This document shows, piece by piece, positions 35,045 to 47,695 of a stretch of DNA of 64,000 nt. Source of the DNA: Lutraria lutraria (taxonomy: Eukaryota > Mollusca > Bivalvia > Venerida > Mactridae); the NCBI GenBank assembly GCA_964023205.1, contig OZ026833.1, forward strand, positions 36,930,366 to 36,994,365, written 5' to 3'. A program made the translations under genes and the position numbers. The notes under the pieces were generated by a model. The model saw only the letters and a list, made by a program, of their open reading frames with translations. It ran no database searches and was not told the DNA's origin. The first letter of the stretch is position 1, and every line of letters begins with the position of its first letter.

Positions 35045-36663
35045 CACCTGGAAATAAGTTAAGCACACCCGGCATTTTGCCTCGAATTTGACATGACCAC
35101 AACTGAAAGTTTAAATTTTATTTGAGCAATGGTAAGAACGACCTTCCGTACTAATCATGTGTATCTCCGATAGAGTTGTGCGCACGGAAAGCTCGTGTAC
35201 TTCGCCATTTCGACAATATATTCGTGAATTGAACTACACTTTCAATCAACACAAAGTACATGTACAAAATTTGATTTTGTTCTAACATATTGTCATTATT
35301 TTGACCTCTTGTCAACAAAATGGTTAGGAGAAGATTATCGGATGGCGATAGGTGGCAGATAATAGGCATGATTAATGCTGGCATGTCCTACAGTGCTGTT
35401 GGTCGTCAGCTTGGCTATAATCACTCTGTCATTAGCAGACTAGCTCAGAAGTATCGGCAGACGCATGACGTAAGGGACCGTCCATGATCTGGACGGCCAT
35501 ATGTAACAACGGCACGCGAGGACCGAAATCTTTTACGTCTCGTTAGACGTTTTCCGTTTGCAACAAGCACCTATCTAAAGCGAAACTGGTTGCCGCACAG
35601 GCATTTGTCGTCACGTACTCTGCGCAATCGGCTCAGATCTGCAGGTTTAAAGTCGAGAAGGGTAATAAAACGTCCCTTGTTGACACTTGTTCATCGCAGG
35701 AACCGTCTGACATGGTGCTTGGCACGGCGTGGTTGGAACCTGAGATCAGGGAGAAAGATCCATTGGTCAGATGAAAGCAGGTTCCTTCTGCACATCATAG
35801 ACGGGCGCATTCGAGTGTGGAGGCAACGAAATACAGCCTACACACCAAGAAACATTCTTCCTACGGTTCCCTTTGGTGGTGGATCAGTTATGGTATGGGG
35901 TTGCTTGTCCCATGACTGTAAGTTGGACATTGTAACTGTCCAAGGAAATCTGACAGGTGATACTTATGTACGAGACATCCTACATCCAGTCGTCGTGGAC
36001 CATTTTGATAATCATCCATTGGCTTCCCGACCTGTTTACATGGACGATAATGCCAGACCGCACCGAGCCCATGCTGTAACACAGTTTTTGCAACGGAATG
36101 CCATCACCACCATTCCCTGCCATGAGTCCTGATTTAAACCCACTGGAACACGTGTGGGAGATCCTGGGCCGGAAGATACAGAATTTGGACCCACCTATAG
36201 TCAACCTGCAACAACTGGAACAAGCTCTGCACCAAGAATGGCAAAATTTATCTCAAAATCGCATTAGACGCCTTACTGGTAGTATGAGGAGAAGGGTTGA
36301 GGCTGTCATCCGGGCACGTAGCGGTAACACACGTTATTAAAAATTTGGCTACATAATGTCATTTAAGGTTAAGTAATCGTCAACATTTACCAAAAATATC
36401 CACCAGTAAATGTTTTCTAAACGCTCCAACACCATACTTATAAACACCTACATTTTTGGTAAAAAAAACACATTTGCTTATGCTTCAATAATTTGGATAA
36501 GAATAAACTAAACTCATAAATTTACTGGTTTATGATTACTAAATTGCTATCGCTACTTATCAAATTACTATTTCTTAGCTCAATTAAGTCGTCATCTCAT
36601 GACAGTGCTTTCAATCACAACCAATTTTAAATTTCCGGGGTGTGCTTAACTTATTTCCAGGTG
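35045..36663 (+). mobile_element. Tc1-type DNA transposon, near-complete
   Basis: Perfect 25-bp inverted ends (cacctggaaataagttaagc...) are flanked by TA (35043-35044 and 36664-36665). The 1,619-bp length is normal for Tc1. A full-length but broken transposase lies inside. The identical ends imply a fairly recent insertion. Confidence 0.95.
35321..36340 (+). pseudogene. Tc1 transposase with one stop and one frameshift
   Basis: Starts ATG 35321 (MVRRRLSDGDRWQ) with paired helix-turn-helix regions. The first catalytic site is IHWSDESRF and the second VYMDDNARPHRAH. The third, SPDLNPLEHVWE, is reached in another frame. Spacing of the second and third sites fits DD34E. Breaks: a TGA at 35486 where relatives read CGA (DRPRSG), a CpG-type change, and loss of about 5 nt near 36116 that separates the frame ending at 36132 from the one ending at 36340. 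Everything else is open, so death was recent. Confidence 0.92.
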
Positions 36664-36665
36664 TA

Positions 36666-38080
36666 TATAATAGCTGGAACTTTAATCTTACCAATGTATT
36701 GTTAAAAATTGCGAAAAACATAACTTGGTAAGTCATGCATGTAAACGATTTTTAAACAAGTGTCAAGTTGTGCAAGATATGACCAATGATGAGTTAGGTT
36801 CAATCTTGCATTGACAAAATTACTATTCTTAACTCTGAAACAGGAGAATACATGGCTAGAAGGGAGTTTAACAGGTGGGAAATGGTCTGTTTTATGCAAC
36901 AAAGGTATCCACCCACCATGAAAATGGGAATATCGCCAAGTGCCCCTGCTTGTTGGTCCGACGTTTGGTATGGTTTTGCATGGACCCCTTCAAATGTACT
37001 TGGTTTAATTAAAGCCCGGACAGAAGACCAACATATATCTTTGCAACTTCATAAGAAGTATCTAAACGATAAAGTGACACGATATTATACATAAAATGAA
37101 GATTCCGGTAGAATTGATGGTCATAAACATAAAAATCAATGAACCTAAACAAAAAAAAGCAAAAATAACAATTATCCTTTTTGGTGTTAAAATCCGCACA
37201 GTCAGATAGTGAACATAGATATACATAAATAAGTATATACTATCATGCTATCATGCACGGAAAAAAATTCATTACTGTCCAATAATATGACAAGAATCTG
37301 CATGACACGTGTAGTTAATTATGTGAATATCTGAAATACTAAGATAGACACGGCCATCTCGTATGAAAGCAGTTGAAGAGGTCTATGAGCTAGTATTTAC
37401 ATGGGATGAAATTACAAATATATATTTTTAATCTGTATTGGAAATGGAAAGAGAAAATATGTATATACATTATGTGTATCAAGCAAAATATCAAACCTTG
37501 TTCTATGAAATAATACAAAACTGAATTTAAAAAATGAATGATAGTACGTGCATTGGCAATTAATTTTGCATGCGTGGACTACAAGTCTTCACTAAAGATG
37601 GGTTATCAACATTTGTGTTTACTTATTCTCATTTGAAATTACCTAAAAAGGCCAAAAATTCAAATTCAAGGGCGGATAATTAAAAAACGGGCACCGCGAT
37701 CCCCATTTCTTTTGGCTTAAAATGTTTCTATTATCATATGCTATGATCATGCATAAAAATCTGTTTATACGTTTTCATTCTGTCTATATGTCTATGTGCA
37801 GATATGTCCTTAATTACATTTGTATAAGTCAGATTGGTGTTTTCCTTTAATTTTGTTTAATGTATTCTTCTGTGCCATATTGCACCTTAAACTGTACGTT
37901 AAACTCGGAGTTTTTAATTACTGACCTAAGTGCTGCAATTAAAGTTTTGAAATACAATTTTAATTAAGATTTCTAGAAATTTTAGAAATGAAACAAAGAA
38001 GCTCATATCAGTGGAGCAGTAAAGGAATTATATGTAAAGATAATTCTAGCATAGCCTTGAACAGAGAATTCAAGGGAGGG
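36666..38080. other. Intergenic stretch without recognised features
   Basis: The 80-codon ORF at 36852 (with Trp- and Tyr-containing text) matches no family that I know. No repeats are apparent. Confidence 0.45.
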
Positions 38081-38089
38081 GGTGCACCC

Positions 38090-38578
38090 GGCGCAAAGTA
38101 TGTTATCTACCTTGCAGAAATCAGTAGCATCCGGCACTAGGTAGTATTTCCGATAATAACGATGTAACAGAAGTTTCAGACTACATCCATCTGGGTATCA
38201 GATATGATAAACTACTTCAACGACTTCGTGTGTCAATGATGTCTGCAACAAACTAAGAGGTACGTTTCTTAATATATGCAACAGTAGTATTCACCCATGC
38301 AGCTTAACTCCGATATCTTCATTCCCAAAGACTGTTTGAAGATGAATCATTGTCGTCTTCACTACGTGATATAATTTGTATGGGCGTGTGTCAAGCATAC
38401 TTGACTCTGTGGCGCTTTGTTTAGCCCATATATGTTTTCATTTAAACTTTTTATTTAGATATTGTCATTAGGCTTTATTCAGTAAAGCTTCCTTTTGTTA
38501 TATATGATTTGTTAGAACCTTATACTGTGTATAAGGTCTCTGGCTTTACAAAATAAAGCCCTTTCTCAATTCAATTTT
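38090..38578 (+). mobile_element. Possible non-LTR retrotransposon 3' remnant
   Basis: A plus-strand frame near 38170-38260 reads SDYIHLGIRYDKLLQRL, like the late RT region of clam retrotransposons. The segment ends tacaaaataaagccctttctc, a tail style of such elements. Stops interrupt it. Weak but consistent. Confidence 0.35.
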
Positions 38579-38579
38579 G

Positions 38580-39540
38580 TGTCGTTTTTCATGTAGCATA
38601 CAAGCTTCACCAGTCACCAACACCATGAGGATTATAATGTATATAATGTGCGTCAACTACCTACCAGGCTTATCGTGTTCGAAAGGAAATTATAACTAGA
38701 CTTAACTATGCAAGGGTATAGTTTACATTATAAGTAAATTGAGCAGGGCTAATAATATTCCCGCATGTTCGAAATGCACACAGCATACTGATGACATGAT
38801 TGTACAGATGATCATGTTTTGTGAACCCTTGTTAACCCTTGTATGATAATTCCAGATTATTTATATCAGCAAAGAATAAGTAAATTATATTAGTATTGAT
38901 GTGTTTGTATAGGATAACTAAACATGTCATTTGCATGTACATATATAATTATTTATGTAATCGAAATTAAATGTCCAATTGTATAATATTTACTACATGT
39001 TCATATAAATCGCATTGCACTGTTTAACTTCTATAAACGGTCAATATGGTCTATTCTGAATGTTTCTTGAGTAAGACTCACTTACTTGATTTAATAACTT
39101 GCAGATGAAGTGTGTGATGTCACTTTATTTTGTGACAAGCTTCACTTACTCTAAAATACTAGGACAATTTATATTTGACCTGTACGCCTCTTTGGTGGTG
39201 ACATATACATATAAAATATATATAAAAAAACAACAACATCGGTTATAAAAGTTCAGCTCGACATGTAATAGGACGTTAAATAAATCAGGACAGAATTAAC
39301 ACTAACATTTGTTTATATTTTGATTTCGTTTTTAACTATGTAAAACATTGTTATGATTGATCAAATAATCGATAAGATGATTTTTGCATTTATTGAAACG
39401 TCTTGAACAATATCGTTTTAAGGCCTTCCTTTAATGTCAATACGTCTCCTTTACTACTTGTTCTTTTTCACTATGTCTAAAGAACGAAGAATGTAACTTT
39501 TATTGCATGAACTTAGCGTTTTCTTCTGAACTTAGAACTT
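38580..39540. other. A+T-rich stretch without recognised features
   Basis: No ORF or clear repeat. It leads into the degenerate satellite domain. Confidence 0.45.
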
Positions 39541-40039
39541 AATGAATTCTTTTGCTATGAAATCGTCTAATATGGTCAATATTTAGGTTGAAAATGTATG
39601 TTAATACGCTCGCGGGGTTTATCTATATTATTTCAAAGAAAATAGTTTGGCTACAATTAATCAATTTATACGATGGGAATGTTGATAGTTATGCCTCTTT
39701 ATTTCTTCATGTACATATGTTAATATGCTCATATTGTCATGTTATACATGGATTGAGTATGAAAATAAACTTGGAATAAATTCTAAACAACATTATACTC
39801 GTATATTGATTAAAGTAAACATACCAGCGTGTATCTCAATTGTGTAAAATTGATTCTGATTATTAATTATGAATATCAATTAACTGATGGGTAACATCAA
39901 GTAAAGAACCCGTACGGAATTGTTTTTTATTGAATCGTGAGATATGATTTTAATCTGCAAAAATTTTGATGAGATATATTGATATTTTGACGGAACTTAA
40001 TGAAGTAAACAAACCAGCTTGTAAATTGCAATTGCGTAA

Positions 40040-40442
40040 GATTCGCATAACTAATACAACAATCCCGCGAGATTCGCATAACTAATACAACAATCCCGCG
40101 TGATTCGCACAACTAATACAACAATCCCGCGTGATTCGCATAACTAATACAACAATCCCGCGAGATTCGCATAACTAATACAACAATCCCGCGAGATTCG
40201 CATAACTAATACAACAATCCCGCGAGATTCGCATAACTAATACAACAATCCCGCGAGGTTCGCATAACTAATACAACAATCCCGCGAGATTCGCATAACT
40301 AATACAACAATCCCGCGAGATTCGCATAACTAATACAACAATCCCGCGAGATTCGCATAACTAATACAACAATCCCGCGAGATTCGCATAACTAATACAA
40401 CAATCCCGCGAGATTCGCATAACTAATACAACAATCCCGCGT
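40040..40442. repeat. 31-bp minisatellite, about 13 copies
   Basis: The unit gattcgcataactaatacaa plus caatcccgcga repeats without spacers, with one- to two-base variants (cgcgt, aggttcg). The unit is a piece of the surrounding satellite module (compare aagattcgcattattaatac at 40948), amplified locally and recently. Confidence 0.97.
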
Positions 40443-42010
40443 GCATATTATTGTTGTTTGAATATCAAATATGAATATTAATTCGCTGAGCAGAACGGAA
40501 AATCATGTAAACAATAAGTGCGCATTTCAATTTTATTTGACTCATGTTTGATTATTAATTATGAATATCATTAACAAATAATTTGAACGTAATATCATGT
40601 AAACAACGCGTGTGCATTTCTGTTTATTTGACTCATAGGACTGATGAAAAAATAGACCGGATATATTGATATTTGACCGGAACTTTAACTAAAAAACCAG
40701 CGTGTACTGCAATTGTGTTAGACTGGCATAATTTATGAACAATCCCGCGTGCATTTCATTTTTGTTTGATAATTAATTATGAATATTTATTAACTGATTT
40801 GAATGTTACATCAAGTAAAGAACCCGTGCGGTATTGGTTTTTATTTGACTCATATGATTTATGCAAAAATGATGAGATATATGAATATTTTGATCGGAAC
40901 TTAATGAAATAAACAAACCAGCGTGTATTGCAGTTGTGTAAGATTCGCATTATTAATACAATAATCCCGCGCGCATTTCATTATTGTTTGAGTATTAGTT
41001 ATGAATAGTAATTAACTTATTTGAACGGAACATTATCTAAACAACAAGTGCGCATTTCGTTTTTATTTGACTCATATGTGTTTGATTATTAATTATGAAT
41101 ATCAATTAACCCATTTGAACGGAATATTATGTTAACAACGCGGGCGCATTTCTGTTCATTTGACTCATACGATTTTATGCACAATAGACCGGATATATAA
41201 ATATTTGACTGGAACTTTGATAAAAAAAACCGGTATGTAAAGCAATTGTGTACGATTGGACTAATTAATAAAAAACGCGTGTTCTTCATTTGTAGTTGAT
41301 TATCAGTTATGGTATTAATTAACGGATTTTAATGTAACATCAATTAATGAACCCGTACGCAGTTGGTTTTTATTTGACTCATATGATTTGTGCAAAAGAT
41401 GATGAGATATATTGATATTTTGACGAAACTGAATGAAATAAACAAACCAGCGTGTATTGCAATTGTGTAAGATTCGCATTATTAATACAACATTAACCCC
41501 GCGTGTATTTCATTGTCGTTTGAGTATGAATTATGAATATTTAATTTACTTATCTGAACGGAACATTATGTAAACAACAAGTGCGTATTAATTAACCATG
41601 TGAATGGAATATTATGGGGAAAATGCGTGCGAATTTCTGTTTATTTGACTCATCAGATTTTATGTAAAATAGCCCGGATATATCAACATTTGACCAGAAC
41701 TTCAACCAAAAAAAAAAAAAAATAAGCGTGTATTACAGTTGTGTAAGATTGGCCTAATTACTAAACAATCTCGCGTGTATCTCATTTGTGTTTGATTATT
41801 AATTTTGAATATTGATTGACCCGTGTGCAATGATTTTTTATTAGACTCATATTATTACAGGCAAAATGACCAGATATATTAATATTTGAACGTAATTAAT
41901 GTAAACAGACAAGCGCGTACCTCAATTGTGTAAGATTGTTTCTGATGGTTGATTATGAACATTTATTAAATAATTCGAACGGAACATTATGTTAACAGTC
42001 CATGCACATT

Positions 42011-42672
42011 TGATATTTTCATTTGTCTGATATGATTTTATGTACAATTTGGTGTAGAATTGGCATAACTGATAATAATCACGCGTGTATTTCATTTTTG
42101 GTTGATTATTAATTATTAATATTAATTAACTGATTTGCACGGGGCATCAAGTCAAGTACCCGAGCGCAATGGATTTTTATTAGACTTATATTATTTCATA
42201 CTAAATTAATTAGAAATATCAATATTCGAACAGATTTAATGTAAACAAAGCAGCGTGCATCTAAATTGTGTAAGATTGTTTCTGATTATTAATAATGAAT
42301 ATTTTTCGAACGGAATGTTATGCAAACAACTCGTGCACATTTGATATTTTCATTTGTCTGATATGATTTTATGTACAATTTGGTGTAGAATTGGCATAAC
42401 TGATAATAATCACGCGTGTATTTCATTTTTGGTTGATTATTAATTATTAATATTAATTAACTGATTTACACGGGGCATCAAGTCAAGTACCCGAGCGCAA
42501 TGGATTTTTATTAGACTTATATTATTTCATACTAAATTAATTAGAAATATCAATATTCGAACAGATTTAATGTAAACAAAGCAGCGTGCATCTAAATTGT
42601 GTAAGATTGTTTCTGATTATTAATAATGAATATTTTTCGAACGGAATGTTATGCAAACAACTCGTGCACATT
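42011..42672. repeat. 331-bp tandem duplication inside the old satellite
   Basis: tgatattttcatttgtctg at 42011 and at 42342 opens two nearly identical copies, while neighbouring modules are diverged. The duplication is therefore recent. Confidence 0.92.
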
Positions 42673-44589
42673 TTATTTTTATTTGGCTGATATGATTTTA
42701 TGTAAAAATAATGAGATATATTATTTATAACGGGAATTTAATGTAAACAATCCAGCGTGTATTTCAATTGTGTAAGATCGTTTTTGGCTATCTATATATA
42801 TATTTGTCGATGTACTATGTATAAGACGAAATAAATATTCTGTTCTGTTCTGTTCTGCTATTAATCAAGAATATTAATTAACTTACTTTAGCGGAACATT
42901 GCGTGAACAACCCGTGGAAGCGGGACTATTTCAGGAATAAGTTACGATTTCTACTTGGATGTAAAATATGATTTCTAACAAAAATCGAAATGAAGAAATT
43001 AATTCTTTCCTATCTAGTTGATATTGCACACTCTTTGTGTATTGAATAGACTGAATAAAAATTGAATATTTACGAACCGCGCATATCGCATTTGGCATTT
43101 TCAAAATGATTTGTAGTATGAAATAGCATTTTTATCAATTTGATTAAAGAGAATTTAATGTAATTTAAGAGCGTGGACATAGACTATCAATAACGAATTA
43201 TTTGGTATTAAAATTGTCCAAAATGTTCAACATTTAGGTTGGAAATGTATGTGAGTACGGCAGCGGGGTTTATTGATATTATTTGAATAAAAATAGTTTG
43301 ACTACACGTCCTTATTAATATATTTATATGATGGAAATAGGTTTTGAATAGCAGGCTTAGCATATCTTTAATTATGTTTCCGTTTGTTTACATGCGTTGG
43401 TTGAACGTAACCTACACAATTGTAAATGTCTAAGATCAAAATAAATAGTACTTATAACGTTGCGTATTTCACGGACAATATTTCATTTTTATCTTAATAT
43501 GCAAGATCGAAATTCTTATACATTGTATTTGCCGTAATGAAGAAATAACGTAATACAATATCAGTGAATATCACGGAATTATCTGTCTGTATTCCTTTAT
43601 ATGAACGTCAAATTGGTCATACAATTATATGATGAAAATGTGTGTTATTTTTTGCGATTCTTATGTACCTGTATATATAATGCATGCTTTTTTGCACAAA
43701 AAAACGTCTAAACTTATCATAATCAATGCTAACTATGAATATTATACATGAATACGTGTATATTAATCTAACTTGAACGTTATCTTTAGGAAATACTCAA
43801 TATTTAGGTCGAAAATAAATGGTTTTCTGATCGGGGTTTGATTATATTTATCTACGTCAATGTATTGAATAAATGCCCTAATGAATAATGGGAATAATAT
43901 TTAAACAACAAGCTTATTATGTCTTTTAGAGTTTCGTATCATTTCATGCAAAAATGACCAAATTCATTAAGATTAGCATAATTAATAAAACAATACCGCG
44001 TGTATTTAATCATTTCTGTTTATTTGGCTCATAAGAGTTTATGCAAAATAGACCGGATATATTAACATTTGACCGGAACTTCAACCAAAAAACCAGCGTG
44101 TATTACAATTGTGTATGATAGGCCTACTTAATAACCCCGCGTGTATTGAAAAAAACAACACAAAATGCTTTTATTTATGGAGAATTAGGACGGGTTTCAT
44201 TTAATTGTATTCAGCATGTTTAAGTAATCAAATACTGGCTACGTATATTACAAATGTCTCATTCAAAATATGTATACATAACTTACAGCACGCTAAAAAT
44301 GGACTTCGAGCAAAATCCATTGAAAAATAATTGGTGTAAAAATATTTATGATTTATTGAATTCACTACTGAAGATAAAAAAGTCATTAAAAATATAGCCT
44401 CTTACATTTATAATGCGTTTGAAATTAGAAATAATATCATGTACAATAATTGATATCGTATAAAATTGTTCACATTTTCTATATTTATGCGAATATATAT
44501 ATATATTATATATTACTGTTTCAATTGCTATCTCATCATAGATATTTGTAAGTCTCACTTTTTAAGATTTTTTTAACTCTGTATATATG

Positions 44590-44878
44590 TACGAATTACT
44601 GTGACTAATGAATGTTTAGTCAAAACTGTAAGTTCAATAATTGAGTCGTACGGAATTGCAATATAATGTTCTATACTTTATCTATAAGAATAAGTATTAT
44701 CAGTCTATATTCTGATCTTCTCCATAATATTGTCAAATGTAATAATTTATTTGATATAATATCATGCATTACTTATATTAGGTATACCATTGTATTGTGT
44801 CACACTGTTTGCATTGTGCTATGTATATCCTTGTGGACTTTAAAGCCTTTTGGAATTGAATAAAATATCTATCTATTT
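44590..44878 (+). mobile_element. Possible retroposon 3' end
   Basis: Ends ggaattgaataaaatatcta tctatt, a simple-repeat tail like those of local non-LTR elements. No coding remnant was recognised. Confidence 0.25.
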
Positions 44879-46130
44879 AATTCTTGTTTGGGTATGAATT
44901 ATGAATATTAATTTATTCATTTAAACGGAAAATTAAAATGTAAACAACAAGTGCGCATTTCATTTTTATTTGACTCATATGTGTTTGATTATTAATTATG
45001 AATATCGATTAACCCATTTGAACGGAATATTATGTAAAACAATTGATGAACAATCCCGCAGGTATTTCATTTGTGTTTGATTATTAATTATGAATATTAA
45101 TTAACTGATTCGCATTGGACAACAAGTCACTGAATACCCGAGCGCAATGTATTTTTTATTAGACTTATATTATTTTATGCAAAAATAATCAGCTATATCA
45201 ATATACATAACCAATCCCGCGTGTGTTTCATTTGTGTTTGATTATTAATTATGAATGTTAATTTACTGAATGGAACATTATGTAACCAATAAGTTCGCAT
45301 TTAATTTTTATTTGGCTCATATTATAATATGCTAAAACGACCAGATACATTAATATTTGAACGGCATTAATGTTTAAAAAACAGCGTTTTCTCAATTGTG
45401 TAAGATTGTTTCTGATTATTATTTATGAATATTTATAAAATAATCCGAACGGAACAACAGGTAAACAACCCGTGCACATTTTATTTAGTATTTTTCTGAT
45501 ATGATTTTATGATAAAAACGATGAGATATATTAATATTTAAAGGGAACCAGCTTGTATTTCAATTGTGTAAGATCGTTTTGGGCTTTTGATCAAGACTAT
45601 GCATTAATTTAGTTTAATGGAACATTATGTAAACAACCCGTGTAAACGGGACTGTTGCCATATTTCAGGAATAAGTTACGATTTATATTTAAATGCAAAA
45701 TTTGATTTCTAACAATACGTAACGAAGAAATTAACTTCTTACACAACTAGTTAATATCGCAAACTCTTTGTGTACCAGATTTAATAAGAATTGAATATTT
45801 CAGGAATAAATTACGATTTCTATTTAAATGCAAAATTTGATTTATAACAATTCGAAATCATTAACGTCTTACAAAAATAGTTAATATCGCACACTCTTTG
45901 TGTATTTGATTGAATAAGAATTCCATATTTTCGAATCGGTGTATCGCATTAAGCGCTTTTTATTATGATTTGAAGTATAAAATAACATATTTATCAATTT
46001 GATTATTCATAATTTAATGTAATTAAAGAGCGTGGAAATAGAATGTCAATAACGAATTATTTAGCGCTAATATCGTCTAAAATGGTCAATATTTCGGTTG
46101 GAATTGCATGGTACTACGGTCGCGGGGTTG

Positions 46131-47483
46131 GTTTATATAATTGTTCAATAGTTTGTCTGAACGTTTATCGCAAACATATTTCGAAATATTGCGTCAACCT
46201 TTATGATTTCATTTTACGAAAATCTAATCCACAGACATTATATTTACCTAACTTTTTTGTTGAAAGAGCCATATTTTAATTATCCTATTCTTTTATCTTG
46301 AACTTCAATCATCATGTAAAGTATCTTAAGTATTTGAAAATTGTAATTATTTAAGATATTGAAAATTAAAAAAAACATAATGTCTCTCTAATCCTAAAAT
46401 ATAATGCTTTGTGATGTTAAATTAAGTGAGGGGATCTATCATTGTGAAAATTAGTTGCAGTGCTCGAGATAATTTCACTTACTTCAGAAATCCATCTCAA
46501 ATAATCCTAATCCAAAATTATTTCTTAACACAAATATAACACAGCACAAACACTACGCGTAAAACACTACGCACAATCACTGATCACAAAAACTATACCG
46601 ATCACTAATCACAAATACAGAGCACATAATATGTATAACACTGTTGAAAAAGCAGTCTCGATCAAAACTTCAATTTAGTTCGGATGTTCTGGTATGCTGG
46701 TTTATCCTGAAATGTAATGGAAAATCATTAAAAACAAGCAACAAATAATTAAGTTCTGATGAATAACAGAATAAGTACATAATACAAGTTATCAAACACT
46801 TGAGAGTTTTAAGTTCAATGTCTCAAGTTATCAAATAATTATGAACTTGTAACTAACTTATAGGCATGTAATAAATGACAAATCATTATTATCAATGCAC
46901 GAATGATATGTTACATGCTAAGAAAAGAGCTATAGGAAAAATGCTATTCACAAGGATGACCATTGAAAAATATATATTGTGGCCTTTTTGGCAGGTGACC
47001 TTCATTCAGATTTTATTATTTTGTTTAAAATCAACCACGGTTTTCCCTGAATGCACTTTATTCACAAGGTGGACGTTTTCGGAGATATGCGCTAACACAG
47101 GTTTGACTGTATGTAAGCTTGAACAACATGATAACTTTCAATCAGCTATACATGCATATATTAACATACAGTGAAAAGTAAGTTGATCTACATGATATCT
47201 GTATTTTTTTACAATATGTAAAAATATACTTATCCATAAAAAATCTATCCCTACTGCATTGCCGCTGAATTAATTATAGGGTTGATTTATGAAATAAATG
47301 GTCAATGAATACACGTTATGTGGTACAATTGCTAAAATACTAGTGCGTGTAATTAGTTACAAGTAGAAATGTGTAAGTACATTGACCAAAAATGATAACT
47401 GTACACTAATTGCTTTGTTAGTTTAACCATTCCTCTAAGTGTAAATACTCGCGATTATTCGACAGGGGATTATCTGAAAACCT
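46131..47483. other. Intergenic stretch upstream of the retrotransposon tail
   Basis: The 99-codon ORF at 46875 has no family features that I recognise. The remainder is unique A+T-rich DNA. Confidence 0.45.
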
Positions 47484-47695
47484 ATATAACATAACATAAC
47501 ATAACATAATGTTTATTCAGCGTTAAATATTCACATATTTATAGCCTAACAAACAAACAATAGTGAAAAAAACACAAATTCAAACAACTCTAGAACTTTT
47601 TCTGAAGAACAAATTGGCTTGCATATATGTATATTTTTGTATGGATATATTTCAAGGCTTATACATGGATATCATTGAAAATTAAAATTATTTTC

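Larger units (their letters stand above)
39540..46130. repeat. Old degenerate satellite domain
   Basis: Recurring blocks in order: aacaacccgtgcgcatttc / tatttgactcatatgatttt / gatatattaatatttgacc / accagcgtgtattgcaattg / aacaatcccgcgtgtatttc / tgattattaattatgaat / gaacggaacattatgtaaac. The cccgcg block appears near 40741, 40961, 41490, 41765, 42080, 42411, 43992, 44130, 45051 and 45214, suggesting modules of about 220-330 bp. Longer segments repeat too: aatatttaggttgaaaatgt plus gcggggttta at about 39575, 43230, 43800 and 46090, and aggaataagttacgattt at 42943, 45668 and 45800. Copies are heavily diverged and no coding capacity is seen. Confidence 0.8.

Noticed and set aside
35888..36204. Minus-strand ORFs across the Tc1 transposase
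   Set aside because: Shadows of the transposase frame on the opposite strand.
40040..40442. CRISPR-like regular short repeat
   Set aside because: The 31-bp units are contiguous with no spacers, and the context is eukaryotic satellite DNA.
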